DNA of 64,000 nucleotides from an uncultured Mycoplasmatota bacterium (lineage in GTDB: Bacteria; Bacillota_I; Bacilli_A; RF39; UBA660). A program made the position numbers and the translations under genes. Shown in pieces: positions 48,473-58,282 of this stretch. The number at the start of each line of letters is the position of its first letter. The stretch's first letter is position 1. The notes beneath the pieces were generated by a model. That model did not search any database and had not been told where the DNA came from. It worked only from the letters and a program-made list of their open reading frames with translations. Location: the NCBI GenBank assembly GCA_948434005.1, contig CAOJEH010000002.1, positions 124,001-188,000 of the forward strand, in the 5' to 3' direction.

Positions 48473-48736
48473 ATGCCAAATATTAGAGGCGCTAAAAAGC
48501 GTGTACGTGCAAATAAGAAAAAAGAAATAAGTAATAATGATATTACATCAAGTATGAAAACAGCTATTAAAAAATTTGAAAAAGCTGTTAAAGCAGGAGA
48601 TAAAGCTTTAGCAGAAACAACTTTAAATACTGCTGTACAAAAAGTTGATAAAGCTAAAAAAAGCGGTCTAGTTCATCAAAATAAGGCTGCTCGTGTAAAG
48701 TCAAGACTAACAAAGTTAAAAAATGCAATGAAGTAA
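48473..48736 (+). CDS. rpsT: 30S ribosomal protein S20
   Basis: 87 aa, strongly basic and helical: MPNIRGAKKRVRANKKKEI at the start and a three-helix bundle ending KSRLTKLKNAMK. S20 binds 16S rRNA early in 30S assembly. GAGGTG precedes the ATG. It is monocistronic and divergent from gpr, the usual arrangement in Bacilli. Confidence 0.97.
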   Translation: MPNIRGAKKRVRANKKKEISNNDITSSMKTAIKKFEKAVKAGDKALAETTLNTAVQKVDKAKKSGLVHQNKAARVKSRLTKLKNAMK

Positions 48737-48737
48737 T

Positions 48738-48765
48738 AGAAGTTACTTCTTTTTTATGCTATAAT
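48738..48765 (+). promoter_or_regulatory. Overlapping rpsT terminator and promoter of the transglutaminase gene
   Basis: A short hairpin (AGAAG / CTTCT) and T6 end rpsT. The T-run runs straight into TATGCTATAAT (48755-48765), a perfect extended -10 that ends 17 nt before the next ATG. It is a very compact arrangement. Confidence 0.6.
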
Positions 48766-48782
48766 TTATTCTAGGTGATGAT

Positions 48783-49691
48783 ATGAAAAAATATCTAATC
48801 TGTGGTATCTTATTGATACTTGCAGGTATTACATATATGTATAAAGATAATATATTAAAAGGATATTACGATTATTTTGTAAAAGAAACAAGAGATGTAG
48901 TTCTAAAAGATAAAAATGAATATTATAGAGATTATGATTTTTCATATGTACAAAATACAAATAACTTTGAGCCAAAGAATAAACAAGATATTAAGAATAT
49001 AATTTATACCGTCTTAAATTCAGGAGTAGATGAATTCACCTTCTATTGTCCTGAAGAATATAAAAATTGCACAAAAGAAGTAAAAGAAATTGCTAATGAT
49101 CAAGTAATTTTATCAAGTATAAATAATTATGTTCACCCTTTTAATAGTTTTAATAATATCCAAACAGAAACTGATTCCTTAGGAAAAGTTAAATTTAAAA
49201 TTAAAAAATCATATAGTGATACTGATATAGAAATAATAAAAGAAACTATTAAAAATATAGAAAAAGAAATACTTAATGATAATTTATCTACAAAAGATCA
49301 AATAAAAACTATTCATGACTATATTATAGATAATTCTAAATATGATTCGAATCGCACTGATAATAATATCATAGAATATAAATCAGATATAGCCTATGGT
49401 CCCTTAATTGAAGGATATGGTATTTGTGGTGGTTATTCTGATGCTATGGAGTTATTTTTAGAAGATTTAGGTATTAAAAGTTTTAAAATATCAAGTAGTT
49501 CACATGTATGGAATGCAGTAAATTTATATGATGATTGGTATCATGTTGACCTAACTTGGGATGATCCAGTTACAAATACAGGAGAAGATTTTCTAGATGA
49601 TAAGTTCTTACTTATAGATACAAACACATTACAAAGTATTGAAAAAACACAACATGATTTTGATATAAATGTATATAAAGAGTTCAAATAA
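48783..49691 (+). CDS. Membrane-anchored transglutaminase-like protein
   Basis: 302 aa. One N-terminal helix (3-20) is followed by a helical region and a transglutaminase-core domain. The Cys-His-Asp triad is visible: GYGICGGYSDAMELFL (Cys near 218), SSSSHVWNAVNLYDDWY (His near 240), HVDLTWDDP (Asp near 256). Bacterial proteins of this kind act as cysteine proteases, protein cross-linkers or inactive scaffolds outside the cell; which applies here is unknown. The gene is monocistronic, with an extended -10 promoter in the T-run of the rpsT terminator and a bidirectional terminator downstream. Confidence 0.82.
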   Translation: MKKYLICGILLILAGITYMYKDNILKGYYDYFVKETRDVVLKDKNEYYRDYDFSYVQNTNNFEPKNKQDIKNIIYTVLNSGVDEFTFYCPEEYKNCTKEVKEIANDQVILSSINNYVHPFNSFNNIQTETDSLGKVKFKIKKSYSDTDIEIIKETIKNIEKEILNDNLSTKDQIKTIHDYIIDNSKYDSNRTDNNIIEYKSDIAYGPLIEGYGICGGYSDAMELFLEDLGIKSFKISSSSHVWNAVNLYDDWYHVDLTWDDPVTNTGEDFLDDKFLLIDTNTLQSIEKTQHDFDINVYKEFK

Positions 49692-49702
49692 CTGAACTCT
49701 TT
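49677..49702. terminator. Bidirectional terminator after the transglutaminase gene
   Basis: 10-bp stem AAAGAGTTCA / TGAACTCTTT with a 6-nt loop, between two convergent genes. Both ends overlap stop-codon regions. Confidence 0.75.
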
Positions 49703-50150
49703 ATTTCTTTTGATTATATGATTGTAAATCACTTGTATACATTTTAAAACCCGATTCAATATAGTCTCTATCATTATCATTAATATAAATATCTATTTTA
49801 TCAAATAAACTATTTAGTCTATCACTTAAATAAATATCCTTTACATTATTATCAGTAATATTTTCATTAGCTAATTCTAAGTTACATTTAACAGCATACT
49901 CCATTCCATATATAATAAATAGCCTTTTAACAATATCTACATTAGGCATTATATGATACGAATACATTGCAAATTCCATGTATGATTCTATATATTGATC
50001 TTCATTATTTACCATACTAGAATATATAGTAGATGCTTTATATATAGTTTCAGTTTCTTTTTTAGCTTTATTTATATCAGTATAATCTCTAGCAGAACAA
50101 ATGGTATCTAGTAATTCCATTTTTAAATTAAGTATATCACACTCTTTCAT
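49701..50150 (-). CDS. Unknown small helical protein
   Basis: About 149 aa from ATG 50150, which is preceded by GGGGG at 6 nt. It is soluble and mostly helical, without recognisable motifs (LKMELLDTICSARDYTDINKAKKE, then ESYMEFAMYSYHIMPNVDIVKRLF). It looks like a tetratricopeptide-type or four-helix protein. It is a single gene between the transglutaminase gene and the small YtxH-like gene. No function is proposed. Confidence 0.6.
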   Translation of the reverse strand: MKECDILNLKMELLDTICSARDYTDINKAKKETETIYKASTIYSSMVNNEDQYIESYMEFAMYSYHIMPNVDIVKRLFIIYGMEYAVKCNLELANENITDNNVKDIYLSDRLNSLFDKIDIYINDNDRDYIESGFKMYTSDLQSYNQKK

Positions 50151-50203
50151 ATACATCCCCCTAAAAAACATTACACATTATACCACAATATATTAAAAAA
50201 GTC

Positions 50204-50229
50204 AAAAAAAACTACTATCTAAATAGTAG
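50204..50229 (-). terminator. Terminator after the 54-aa gene
   Basis: 7-bp stem CTACTAT / ATAGTAG with a 4-nt loop, then T8 on the minus strand. Confidence 0.75.
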
Positions 50230-50244
50230 CCAAAACTAATTGTT

Positions 50245-50409
50245 TTATTCCATATTTTCCAATTTTGTTAATACTTTAGTAGCAGTATCTTTAGCCATCT
50301 GTTTTGCGCCATTAAAAGCATCAGGATTTTTCTTTTTATACGCTACCATACCTGCTACTCCAGCTCCCATAACAGCCATAACTGCTAATGTTTTACCAAT
50401 CTTTTTCAT
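50245..50409 (-). CDS. Small membrane protein of 54 aa
   Basis: A short gene with AGAGGTGATGATTC before its ATG and a strong terminator after its stop. It encodes MKKIGKTLAVMAVMGAGVAG..., one Gly/Ala/Val-rich helix (about 7-23), and a Lys-rich amphipathic C-terminus (NGAKQMAKDTATKVLTKLENME). The form resembles YtxH-type small stress proteins but is too short to assign. A plus-strand reading frame across the same DNA is an antisense shadow. Confidence 0.7.
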   Translation of the reverse strand: MKKIGKTLAVMAVMGAGVAGMVAYKKKNPDAFNGAKQMAKDTATKVLTKLENME

Positions 50410-50472
50410 GAATCATCACCTCTTAAAGAAAATATGAGTACTAAGTACCATTATTATTATGAAATAAATAAT

Positions 50473-52659
50473 CTAATTTATACCATTTATTAGAAAATCT
50501 TTAAGAGTAGTTCTTCTTAAATCATTACTTATATTTTTTACAGCAGTTTTTAATGAAGAGTATTCTCCAATTATGTATAATTTCTTTTTGCTTCTAGTAA
50601 TACCAGTATATACTAATTTTTTATAAAGCATTTTTCTAAAATTATTTACTATAGGTATTATTACGACATCAAATTCACTACCTTGAGATTTATGTATACT
50701 AATAGCATAAGCAAGTCTAAATTTATTAAAATTACTTGGAGTATATCTTACTAAATTACCATCAAAATCTATATGAATTTCTTTTGGTTTAGTACTAATT
50801 TTTTTAATAATACCAATATCACCATTATAGACATTATCATCAGGCATATTAGTAAGTTGAATAACTTTATCACCTTCACGAAAAATAACATCACCAGATA
50901 CTAATTCTTTTTTAATATTAGACTTTTTATTAAAAATATTTTGTAATCTATTATTAATATTATCTATGCCATTTAAGGTTTTATACATAGGCGCCAAAAT
51001 CTGAAAGTCTTTATAAGATAAATCCTTATACGTATTAGCTATATCTTCAATATTATCCATAACTTCATTATTACTACATTCTATAAATGTCAAATCATCT
51101 GCTATATTAAAGATATCCTTTTTTAAAGAATCATTATGAATATCATAAGCAAGGGTTAATATATTAGAATCCTTACCTTGTCGATATAATTCTTTTAATT
51201 CAACTACTTCTAAGACTTTACTATTTATTAAATCACTAAGTACTTGACCAGGTCCTACTGAAGGTAATTGATCATAGTCACCCACTATAATTATTTTTGT
51301 ATATACACTAAGTCCCTTTAACAAATTACTAAATAAATAAGTATCTATCATACTAGCTTCATCAATAAGTACAAATTCTACTTTACTTTTATTGTACTCA
51401 TTTATTTGAAACGTATTATTATCTTTATTCCATTTTAAAAATCTATGAATAGTAGATGCCGGATATGAAGTAGCTTCACTCATTCTTTTAGCTGCTCTAC
51501 CTGTTGGTGCAAGTAATGCAATTTTATCAATCATATCTCTATTACTATATTTTTTAATATCTTTATATAATTCAAGTATTGCTTTTATAATAGTTGTTTT
51601 TCCTGTCCCAGGTCCACCAGTAATAATTAAAAATTGTTTTACAAAAGATTTTTTAATAGCTTCCTTTTGTAATTTATTATAAGTAATATCAAAATACTTT
51701 TCTAAAGATATTACTCTCTCATCTATATCGCTACATTTATTATCTTTCTCATGTGATAGTAAAATAAACCTCTCTTTAATATTTTTTTCTGCTTCATACA
51801 TATCAAATAAATAATATTTATCTTGTTTTACAATAATTTTTAAATCTATTTTTAAAATATTTAAACAACTATCATATTTATCTTCAGATATATTAGTATT
51901 AAGTACTCTAGGTAAATAACTATATATTTCCTCTTTATAAAAATAACTATGCCCATATGTATTAGATAACTCATCCATTATATAAAGTATAGAAGCACTA
52001 ACTCTATTAGAATCATCTTTTTCTATATTAGATTTAAGTGCAATTAAATCTACTTTTTTAAATGACATTTCATATATATCCTCTATTAATGTATATATAT
52101 TATTCTCTATAACTTCTAATGTTTTGGACTTATATTTATTATAAACAATCATACTATCTTTAGTAGAAAAACCTAGTTTAGATAAATAAATAATAGTTTC
52201 ATAACTAGATTCGTATTCTACTAATTTATCATGTAATACTTTAGCATTCTTTTCTGTAACTGTAGGAATAAGTATAAGATTACTAGGATTATTTAAAATA
52301 ATATTAAAAGTATCTTTTCCAAGCACTGAAACTATTTTTTTAGCTTTAGCTTCTCCTATACCTTTAAATAAACCTGATGATAGAAACTCTACCATAGAAT
52401 CTTTATCCTCAGGAATACACCTTTCATAACTTTCTACTTGAAATTGTTCACCATATTTAGGATGTTCTACTAAAGTACCAAACAATTTATAAGTATCTAT
52501 TTCATTTAATTCATGAAAATAACCAGTAAAAGTAATAGTTCTATTAAGATATATTTGAACATCTTCTATATCAGTATCAACAACCTTAAAAATACCAATA
52601 ATATAGCCATTATCAGTTGAAAATATACTCTTACGAAATTGTCCTTTAATATAACCCAT
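50473..52659 (-). CDS. recD2: RecD2-type ATP-dependent DNA helicase
   Basis: 728 aa. The long N-terminal region of RecD2/YrrC with helix-hairpin-helix units (GIGEAKAKKIVSVLG, LIPTVTEKNAKVL) precedes a superfamily 1B helicase. Motifs: Walker A ITGGPGTGKTTIIKAIL near 345, EFVLIDEASMIDTYL (motif II), VGDYDQLPSVGPGQVL (motif III) and YAISIHKSQGSEFDVVIIP (motif V). RecD2 unwinds DNA 5'-3' and acts in repair outside RecBCD. It is full length and stands alone on its transcript. Confidence 0.94.
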   Translation of the reverse strand: MGYIKGQFRKSIFSTDNGYIIGIFKVVDTDIEDVQIYLNRTITFTGYFHELNEIDTYKLFGTLVEHPKYGEQFQVESYERCIPEDKDSMVEFLSSGLFKGIGEAKAKKIVSVLGKDTFNIILNNPSNLILIPTVTEKNAKVLHDKLVEYESSYETIIYLSKLGFSTKDSMIVYNKYKSKTLEVIENNIYTLIEDIYEMSFKKVDLIALKSNIEKDDSNRVSASILYIMDELSNTYGHSYFYKEEIYSYLPRVLNTNISEDKYDSCLNILKIDLKIIVKQDKYYLFDMYEAEKNIKERFILLSHEKDNKCSDIDERVISLEKYFDITYNKLQKEAIKKSFVKQFLIITGGPGTGKTTIIKAILELYKDIKKYSNRDMIDKIALLAPTGRAAKRMSEATSYPASTIHRFLKWNKDNNTFQINEYNKSKVEFVLIDEASMIDTYLFSNLLKGLSVYTKIIIVGDYDQLPSVGPGQVLSDLINSKVLEVVELKELYRQGKDSNILTLAYDIHNDSLKKDIFNIADDLTFIECSNNEVMDNIEDIANTYKDLSYKDFQILAPMYKTLNGIDNINNRLQNIFNKKSNIKKELVSGDVIFREGDKVIQLTNMPDDNVYNGDIGIIKKISTKPKEIHIDFDGNLVRYTPSNFNKFRLAYAISIHKSQGSEFDVVIIPIVNNFRKMLYKKLVYTGITRSKKKLYIIGEYSSLKTAVKNISNDLRRTTLKDFLINGIN

Positions 52660-52708
52660 ATTACTTCTCCTCTTATATTAGTATTCTATTAACGATAATA
52701 AGCAAAAA

Positions 52709-53254
52709 TTACAAATCTATCCTATATATATACCCAAATCTTTGATATAATTCGTGGTCACTTATACCTATATAATTTCCTATTTTAGTTCCTAGATTAT
52801 CATATAGTCTTAAAGCTTTGTTATGACTTGATTTTATATAAACCTTATTAACTCCTTGTCCCTTTAAATCTTTTAAAACTTCATTTTTAAGCCATTTTTT
52901 TCCTATACCTCTATAGTTTTTTAATATATGAAAACAGCGAAGTTGTACTACTTTATCATTTGTTAATTTAATATTACTTTCTTGTAAAAATTTTTGTACA
53001 TTATCACTACCAGATAAACAAAATAATACCCCTATTATATTAGATTTATCTTCAAGATAATAAATATCTAATATATCCCCTTTATTTTTATTTATTGATT
53101 TTAAAACATTTTTTATCCATTTAGTTATATGCTCTATTTCATCCCAATCATCATACATATTATTATCAATTTTCTCTTTACCATATTGATAAACAGGATA
53201 TAAATATTTATTTATATCATTAAACGTCATGTCTTTATTTACTCTTGTCTTCAT
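52709..53254 (-). CDS. GNAT-family N-acetyltransferase
   Basis: About 181 aa from ATG 53254 (GGAGAAG upstream; a TTG six codons earlier overlaps it). The GNAT core shows the acetyl-CoA site FHILKNYRGIGKKWLKNEVL (variant of RxxGxG/A) and the following KVYIKSSHNKALRLYDNLGTKIG, where SHNKALRLYDNLG is the usual 'N..A..lYe.lGF' region. The substrate cannot be told. It lies between recD2 and mtaB on the same strand. Confidence 0.8.
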   Translation of the reverse strand: MKTRVNKDMTFNDINKYLYPVYQYGKEKIDNNMYDDWDEIEHITKWIKNVLKSINKNKGDILDIYYLEDKSNIIGVLFCLSGSDNVQKFLQESNIKLTNDKVVQLRCFHILKNYRGIGKKWLKNEVLKDLKGQGVNKVYIKSSHNKALRLYDNLGTKIGNYIGISDHELYQRFGYIYRIDL

Positions 53255-53354
53255 GTTTAACTTCTCCTTCAATATATTATTACTACTATATTATACTAAA
53301 ATAATATATAAATTAAAATAGTGATTAATTTAGTACATATATGAAGTAATTTAA

Positions 53355-54668
53355 TCATAATGTATTTTCTACTTCACCTAATACAATATGATTATTGGCT
53401 ATTTTTCCTATACAATAAGGATAATCAATTTTATCTATTTTTACTTTATAAAAATTATTATGTTTTAATTCATCTTTAATTTTAACATATAAGAAATTAG
53501 ATGTATGACCATAGCTATAACCATCCTTATATTCTTCAATTAATACTTCTACTTCACTATCTATAAATTTAGAAAAATAATTTATTTCTAATTCTTTACT
53601 AACTTCTAATAATTCCCTACTTCTTTTTTTCTTTACAGTATTTTCTATATGATTAGGTAAGTCCTCTGCTTTAGTACCACTTCTTAGAGAAAATGGAAAT
53701 ACATGTATCTTTGTAAATTCTAGTTTTCTACAAACATCAATTGTTTTATTAAATAAATTATCATCTTCACCAGGGAAACCTACTATCACATCTGTAGTTA
53801 TTGATATATTAGGCCTAACTTTTCTAATAGATTCAATCTTTCTATAATAATAATCTAAATCATACTTTCTATTCATTAGTTTTAATACCTCATCGCTACC
53901 AGCTTGAAGAGGTATATGCAAATGATCTACAATTATATCATTATCTTTAATTATAGAAATTACTTCTTCAGTAATTTCAGTTATTTCTATAGATGATATT
54001 CTAAGTCTCTTAAGATTTTTTATTTTTACTATATCTTTAAGTAAATCAGCAAAATTAGTATCAATATCTACTCCATAATTACCTGTATGAATACCTGTTA
54101 AAACAATTTCTTTATAACCATTTGAGATAAGACTTTCTATTTCTTCTATTACTTTAGTTTTATCTTTACTTCTACATTTTCCTCTAACATAAGGTATTAT
54201 ACAATAACTACAAAAATTCTCACAGCCATCTTGTATTTTAACAAATGCTCTAGTTCTACCAGGAAAATTTGTAATATACATATCTTCAAATAACGTAAAA
54301 TCTTCATTATATAGAATCCTCATTTTTTCTTTCTTTTTAAAGTAATCTTCTATTATAGAAACTATCTTAGATTTGTCTTTATTACCAATTACAATATCTA
54401 GGCCTTCTTCCATATGATCTTTATTAGCTTCTATAAAACACCCCATAGCTATAACTAAGGCATCTGGATTTTTTCTAATAGCGCTTCTTATCATCTTACG
54501 ACTCTTAATATCAGATGTATTAGTAACTGAACAAGTATTAATTATATATATATCACATTTATCATTGAAGTTCCCAATTGTATAACCATTTGATTTAAGT
54601 TCATTTATAACAAATTCACTTTCATACATATTAACTTTACAACCAAGTGTTAATATTCCTACTTTCAT
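53355..54668 (-). CDS. mtaB: tRNA t6A37 methylthiotransferase MtaB
   Basis: 437 aa. The N-terminal UPF0004 domain has the three cluster cysteines (LGCKVNMYES, INTCSVTNTSDIKSR, AMGCFIEANKD). The radical SAM domain has CENFCSYCIIPYVRGKCRS, and a C-terminal TRAM domain follows. The order and the 'YPYCIGKI' end fit MtaB (YqeV) rather than MiaB or RimO. It adds methylthio to t6A37 of tRNA-Lys, aiding codon reading. In Bacillus it is near dnaJ; here it stands alone. Confidence 0.92.
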   Translation of the reverse strand: MKVGILTLGCKVNMYESEFVINELKSNGYTIGNFNDKCDIYIINTCSVTNTSDIKSRKMIRSAIRKNPDALVIAMGCFIEANKDHMEEGLDIVIGNKDKSKIVSIIEDYFKKKEKMRILYNEDFTLFEDMYITNFPGRTRAFVKIQDGCENFCSYCIIPYVRGKCRSKDKTKVIEEIESLISNGYKEIVLTGIHTGNYGVDIDTNFADLLKDIVKIKNLKRLRISSIEITEITEEVISIIKDNDIIVDHLHIPLQAGSDEVLKLMNRKYDLDYYYRKIESIRKVRPNISITTDVIVGFPGEDDNLFNKTIDVCRKLEFTKIHVFPFSLRSGTKAEDLPNHIENTVKKKRSRELLEVSKELEINYFSKFIDSEVEVLIEEYKDGYSYGHTSNFLYVKIKDELKHNNFYKVKIDKIDYPYCIGKIANNHIVLGEVENTL

Positions 54669-54739
54669 ATATACCTCTTTTCTGCAAGTAATTATACCAT
54701 AATTTAAACTATAAGTAAAATAACGAAAACTATAAATTA

Positions 54740-55500
54740 CTATTTATTTACAATCATTTTAGCTTCATTTATTTCTAAAATTTTTCTCATTTCACATAAT
54801 TTATTTTCTAATAATTTCTTATCAAGCAATTTTAATTTATATTCAGAAATTAATGTCTGAGACATATTTTTACTAAGTGAATATTCTACAATATCATTAT
54901 CTTTTGAACTACATAAAATAACTCCAACACTAGGATTTTCATTTTCTTTTTTATATCTCTATCTAGTGCTTCTAAATATAAATTCATCTTTCCTAAATAT
55001 TCAGGTAAAAATTCTCCTAATTTTAACTCAAAAACGACAAGACAAGATAATTATCTATTAAAAAACAATAAATCAATAAAATAATCATGATTTCCTACTT
55101 GAACTCGATACTCGTCTCCGATAAAAGTAAAATCTTTACCGATTTCTAAAATAAAATTTTTCAAATTTCTTATTATTGATGCTTTCAAATCTTTTTCGGA
55201 GTATTCGTTGGGTAAGTCTAAAAATTCTAAACTATAAAAATCTAAAATTCTTGTATCCGGATAATCATCTTCATCAATAGTTTTATTTGTAGTTGGAAAT
55301 GCATTACCTTCTGATAATAAATATCGTTCATAATAAGCTGAAGTTATTTGTCTATTTAATTCTCTTTTTGAATAATTTTCCTTAATAGATAAATGTAAAT
55401 AAAAATGTATTTCTTCTGTTGATTTAGAACCGCTTAAAATTAATAAATTATTTGTCCAAGAAAGTTGCGTCACCAGTGGTGTCGCAATCTCATCATCTTA
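54740..55500 (-). pseudogene. Decayed YhcG/DUF1016 PDDEXK nuclease
   Basis: Reading leftward, a DUF1016 signature (TPLVTQLSWTNNLLIL, then KENYSKRELNRQITSAYYERYLLS) runs into the C-terminal nuclease domain: DYFIDLLFFNR, a TAA stop where Lys is usual, then LSCLVVFELKLGEF (ExK), and EYLGKMNLYLEALDRD. A frameshift near 54955 is followed by ENPSVGVILCSSKDNDIVEYSL and a tail ending at a TAG at 54740. Another in-frame stop and shift lie before the start, near 55490, and most of the N-terminal domain is missing. The intact family acts in restriction-modification loci and DNA rescue. No partner methylase is nearby. Confidence 0.85.
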
Positions 55501-55521
55501 CTTCAGGATAATTATTTTTCC

Positions 55522-55549
55522 AAAAAAAAGAATGATATTTTAATCATTC
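55522..55549 (-). terminator. Terminator after the acidic membrane protein gene
   Basis: 7-bp stem GAATGAT / ATCATTC with a 6-nt loop and T8 on the minus strand. Confidence 0.75.
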
Positions 55550-55566
55550 TATATTATTATAGGCTA

Positions 55567-56763
55567 TCAATCTAACTTTTCCTGTAGTTCCTTAAGCGTT
55601 ACTATAAATTCATTAGTTTTCTTAATCTCCGCATCAAATTTATCATAGTTAGCAGTATTTTCAAACATCATATCATTTGATGACATATTATCTTCAATTC
55701 CAAAGATAGGTGATATAATTGGACTACTTTTAAATACAATATCATCCCTATATATATTATCAGATTTATCAATAGTATTAAAATCATCTAATACTACTTT
55801 TGGTGTTTTTATAGCAACCTCGGGTTGTTTTAAATTATAAATTTGTGAATTATCTTCTATAGGTATAATAGAATCTACTTCTTTTTGGTCTTCATCTTCA
55901 ATAGCCATCATTTCAGATTTTATATTATTCATACGAAGCTCCAAATCTTGAAGACTAATTGGTTCATTGCCTTCATCTTCATATTGAGTTACTTCATTTT
56001 TTTCATATAGTTCATTACTCTTTCTTAATAATTCGTCCATACTTATAATAGCATTTTCTTCTTGTTCTTCTTCAAATTTAGTAAGCTCTATATTTTCAGG
56101 TGCTAATTCTTTTTCTTCTTCCTTTTTAATTAAATTTTCTGTAGCTTTCTTAAGTTCAGCAATTGCTTCATCCTTATTAGGCTCAATATCAGTATATTTT
56201 AATTGTTCTTCTTGTGCAGGAGCAGAATCTAAACTTTCAACTTTTTCTTTAACCTCAGTAAAAATATCTTCAATACTTTTAGATGATTCATATTCTTCTA
56301 TAGGTATTACTAGTGGTTTTTCTTCTACTGGTTCAATAATTTCTTCTTCTACAAAATTATCATCTATAACGTCTACAACTTCTGATGTAGTAGTATTACT
56401 GTCTTCTTCTATGGTACTAACTTCCTCTTTAATATCTAAAACAGGTTCTCTAACTTCTACAGGTGTAGGCGGTTCTATACTTTCTGCAACCGACAATGCC
56501 TCTTCTATAGTAGTAACTTTTGGTTTACTAGCTAAATCATTATTAATTGCAGTAACTGGAACTTCTTTAATTTCTTCTTTAGCCATTTCTTTTTCTACAT
56601 CTTCTACTATATTATTAAGTTCTTTAGTATTATGTCTTTGCTTTCTTTTATAATATGTTTTATCAAAGATATAAACTATCAAACCAAGGAAACATCCTAT
56701 TGCTGCTATTACACCAACAATAATCATTTCACTAGATGTTAAAAACTCCTTAAATTCGTTCAT
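55567..56763 (-). CDS. Membrane-anchored, acidic low-complexity protein
   Basis: 398 aa. One membrane helix at residues about 12-34 precedes a Lys-rich stretch and a long, highly acidic, Pro/Val/Glu-rich region (for example IEPVEEKPLVIPIEEYE) that is probably disordered and cytosolic, ending in a helix (FIVTLKELQEKLD). No domain is recognised; the layout resembles EzrA- or FtsK-linker-like scaffolding proteins only in composition. The acidic tail is similar in style to that of the PilB-type ATPase. It is monocistronic and upstream of the decayed nuclease. Confidence 0.7.
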   Translation of the reverse strand: MNEFKEFLTSSEMIIVGVIAAIGCFLGLIVYIFDKTYYKRKQRHNTKELNNIVEDVEKEMAKEEIKEVPVTAINNDLASKPKVTTIEEALSVAESIEPPTPVEVREPVLDIKEEVSTIEEDSNTTTSEVVDVIDDNFVEEEIIEPVEEKPLVIPIEEYESSKSIEDIFTEVKEKVESLDSAPAQEEQLKYTDIEPNKDEAIAELKKATENLIKKEEEKELAPENIELTKFEEEQEENAIISMDELLRKSNELYEKNEVTQYEDEGNEPISLQDLELRMNNIKSEMMAIEDEDQKEVDSIIPIEDNSQIYNLKQPEVAIKTPKVVLDDFNTIDKSDNIYRDDIVFKSSPIISPIFGIEDNMSSNDMMFENTANYDKFDAEIKKTNEFIVTLKELQEKLD

Positions 56764-56969
56764 AATGTCACCTCTACTTTATCAGTCTATCATACTATTT
56801 AAACTATGAAAATAACTATTTACGTATTATTACATTTCTTTTACATTTTTTTACTATATATAATTTTACATTATATTTACAGCTATCTTTTTTTAAAATG
56901 CTTAATTTCATAATACCACAAATTTCTTACTTTGAGTATATTTTTTTTTAAATTTTCATATTTTTTAAT

Positions 56970-58256
56970 ATGAAAGAGAAATTTATACTATCAACATTAA
57001 TACTTTTAGTTGGCGGATTTCTAACTAAAATTTTGGGAATGATTATAAAAATTATAATGACCAGACTAATGGGAACTGAAGGAATTGGACTATATATGAT
57101 GATTCTACCTACTTTCTCACTTTTTATAGCTTTAGCCCAATTTGGCTTTCCTATAGCAATATCAAAATTAGTAGCAGAAGACAATAAAAATAACAAAAAA
57201 CTATTCTTTTCTGTTATACCTATGTCTATTATAATTAATGTTTTTCTAATTCTTATTATCATAACAATCGCACCATTTCTTTCTACAAAATTATTACATG
57301 ATAAAAGATGTACTCTAGGTATTTTAGCAATTGCTTTAGTAATACCACTTACTACATTATCAAGTATATGTAGAAGCTACTTCTTTGGTAAAGAAAAAAT
57401 GTTACCTCATGTTATTAGTAATATTGTAGAAGATATTGTTCGTCTAGGTTTAATAATTATAGGTGTGCCATTTATTATAGATAAAGGAGTAGAATACGCT
57501 GTTTGTTATGTAATTATGACTAATATAGTAAGTGAATTAACTTCAATTTTAATATTATTTTTCTTCTTACCCAAAAAAGTAAGAATAACAAAAAAAGATA
57601 TTAGACCAAGTAAGATATATATAAAAGATTCACTAGATATAGCTGTACCAAATACAACTGCAAGATTAATTGGATCAGTAGGATATTTTTTAGAACCAAT
57701 AATACTTACTACTGCTCTTGTACATGTAGGATATTCAAATAATTTCATTATAAATGAATATGGTATTTTTTCAGGATATGTAATGCCTATACTTTTATTA
57801 CCTTCCTTTTTTACATTAGCTATATCACAAGCATTATTACCTGTAGTTACAAAATTATATACAAATGGAAAATTTAAAGAGACTAAAAGAAAAATTAAAC
57901 AAGGTATATTTTACTCATGCTTAATAGGAATACCAGTAACTATATTATTAATGATAGTACCTGATATATTTTTAAATACAATTTATAATACTACTAAAGG
58001 TGCTAACTACTTAAGATTTTTAGCACCATTTTGTCTATTTCAATATATTCAAGCTCCTCTATCATTTAGTTTGGATGCTATTGGAAGAAGTGTTGATAAT
58101 ATGAAAGCTACAATACTTGGAACAATAGTTAGATCTATATTACTTTTATTATTATCGTTTTTAAAGATAGGTATATGGTCTCTTATAATATCCACAGCTA
58201 TTAATATATTGATAGTAACTTTTTATAATATTAAACAAGTTAAGAAAAGTATATAA
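56970..58256 (+). CDS. SpoVB-like MOP-superfamily flippase
   Basis: 428 aa with about 12 membrane helices. The N-terminus (LLVGGFLTKILGMIIKIIMTRLMGTEGIGLY) and CRSYFFGKEKM agree with the SpoVB/MurJ-like polysaccharide transporter group. SpoVB is needed for spore cortex synthesis, presumably moving a lipid-linked precursor. About 200 bp of AT-rich DNA lies upstream, with no clear ribosome-binding site before the ATG, which is unusual in this window. It is convergent with the small gene at 58.3 kb. Another MOP transporter of the same group cannot be excluded. Confidence 0.82.
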   Translation: MKEKFILSTLILLVGGFLTKILGMIIKIIMTRLMGTEGIGLYMMILPTFSLFIALAQFGFPIAISKLVAEDNKNNKKLFFSVIPMSIIINVFLILIIITIAPFLSTKLLHDKRCTLGILAIALVIPLTTLSSICRSYFFGKEKMLPHVISNIVEDIVRLGLIIIGVPFIIDKGVEYAVCYVIMTNIVSELTSILILFFFLPKKVRITKKDIRPSKIYIKDSLDIAVPNTTARLIGSVGYFLEPIILTTALVHVGYSNNFIINEYGIFSGYVMPILLLPSFFTLAISQALLPVVTKLYTNGKFKETKRKIKQGIFYSCLIGIPVTILLMIVPDIFLNTIYNTTKGANYLRFLAPFCLFQYIQAPLSFSLDAIGRSVDNMKATILGTIVRSILLLLLSFLKIGIWSLIISTAINILIVTFYNIKQVKKSI

Positions 58257-58282
58257 AAAAAGAAAGTTTACTCACTTTCTTC
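58256..58282. terminator. Terminator between the SpoVB-like gene and the 91-aa gene
   Basis: 6-bp stem GAAAGT / ACTTTC with a 6-nt loop and T7 on the minus strand. It overlaps the 3' ends of both convergent genes. Confidence 0.6.

Noticed and set aside
50240..50437. Plus-strand open frame of 65 codons
   Set aside because: It is antisense to the 54-aa minus-strand gene, which has a good ribosome-binding site, membrane helix and terminator; the plus frame has none of these.
55100..55473. A free-standing 140-aa gene
   Set aside because: It begins at a GTG inside a DUF1016 domain and stops within the nuclease core; similarity continues on both sides past stops and shifts, so it is part of a pseudogene.
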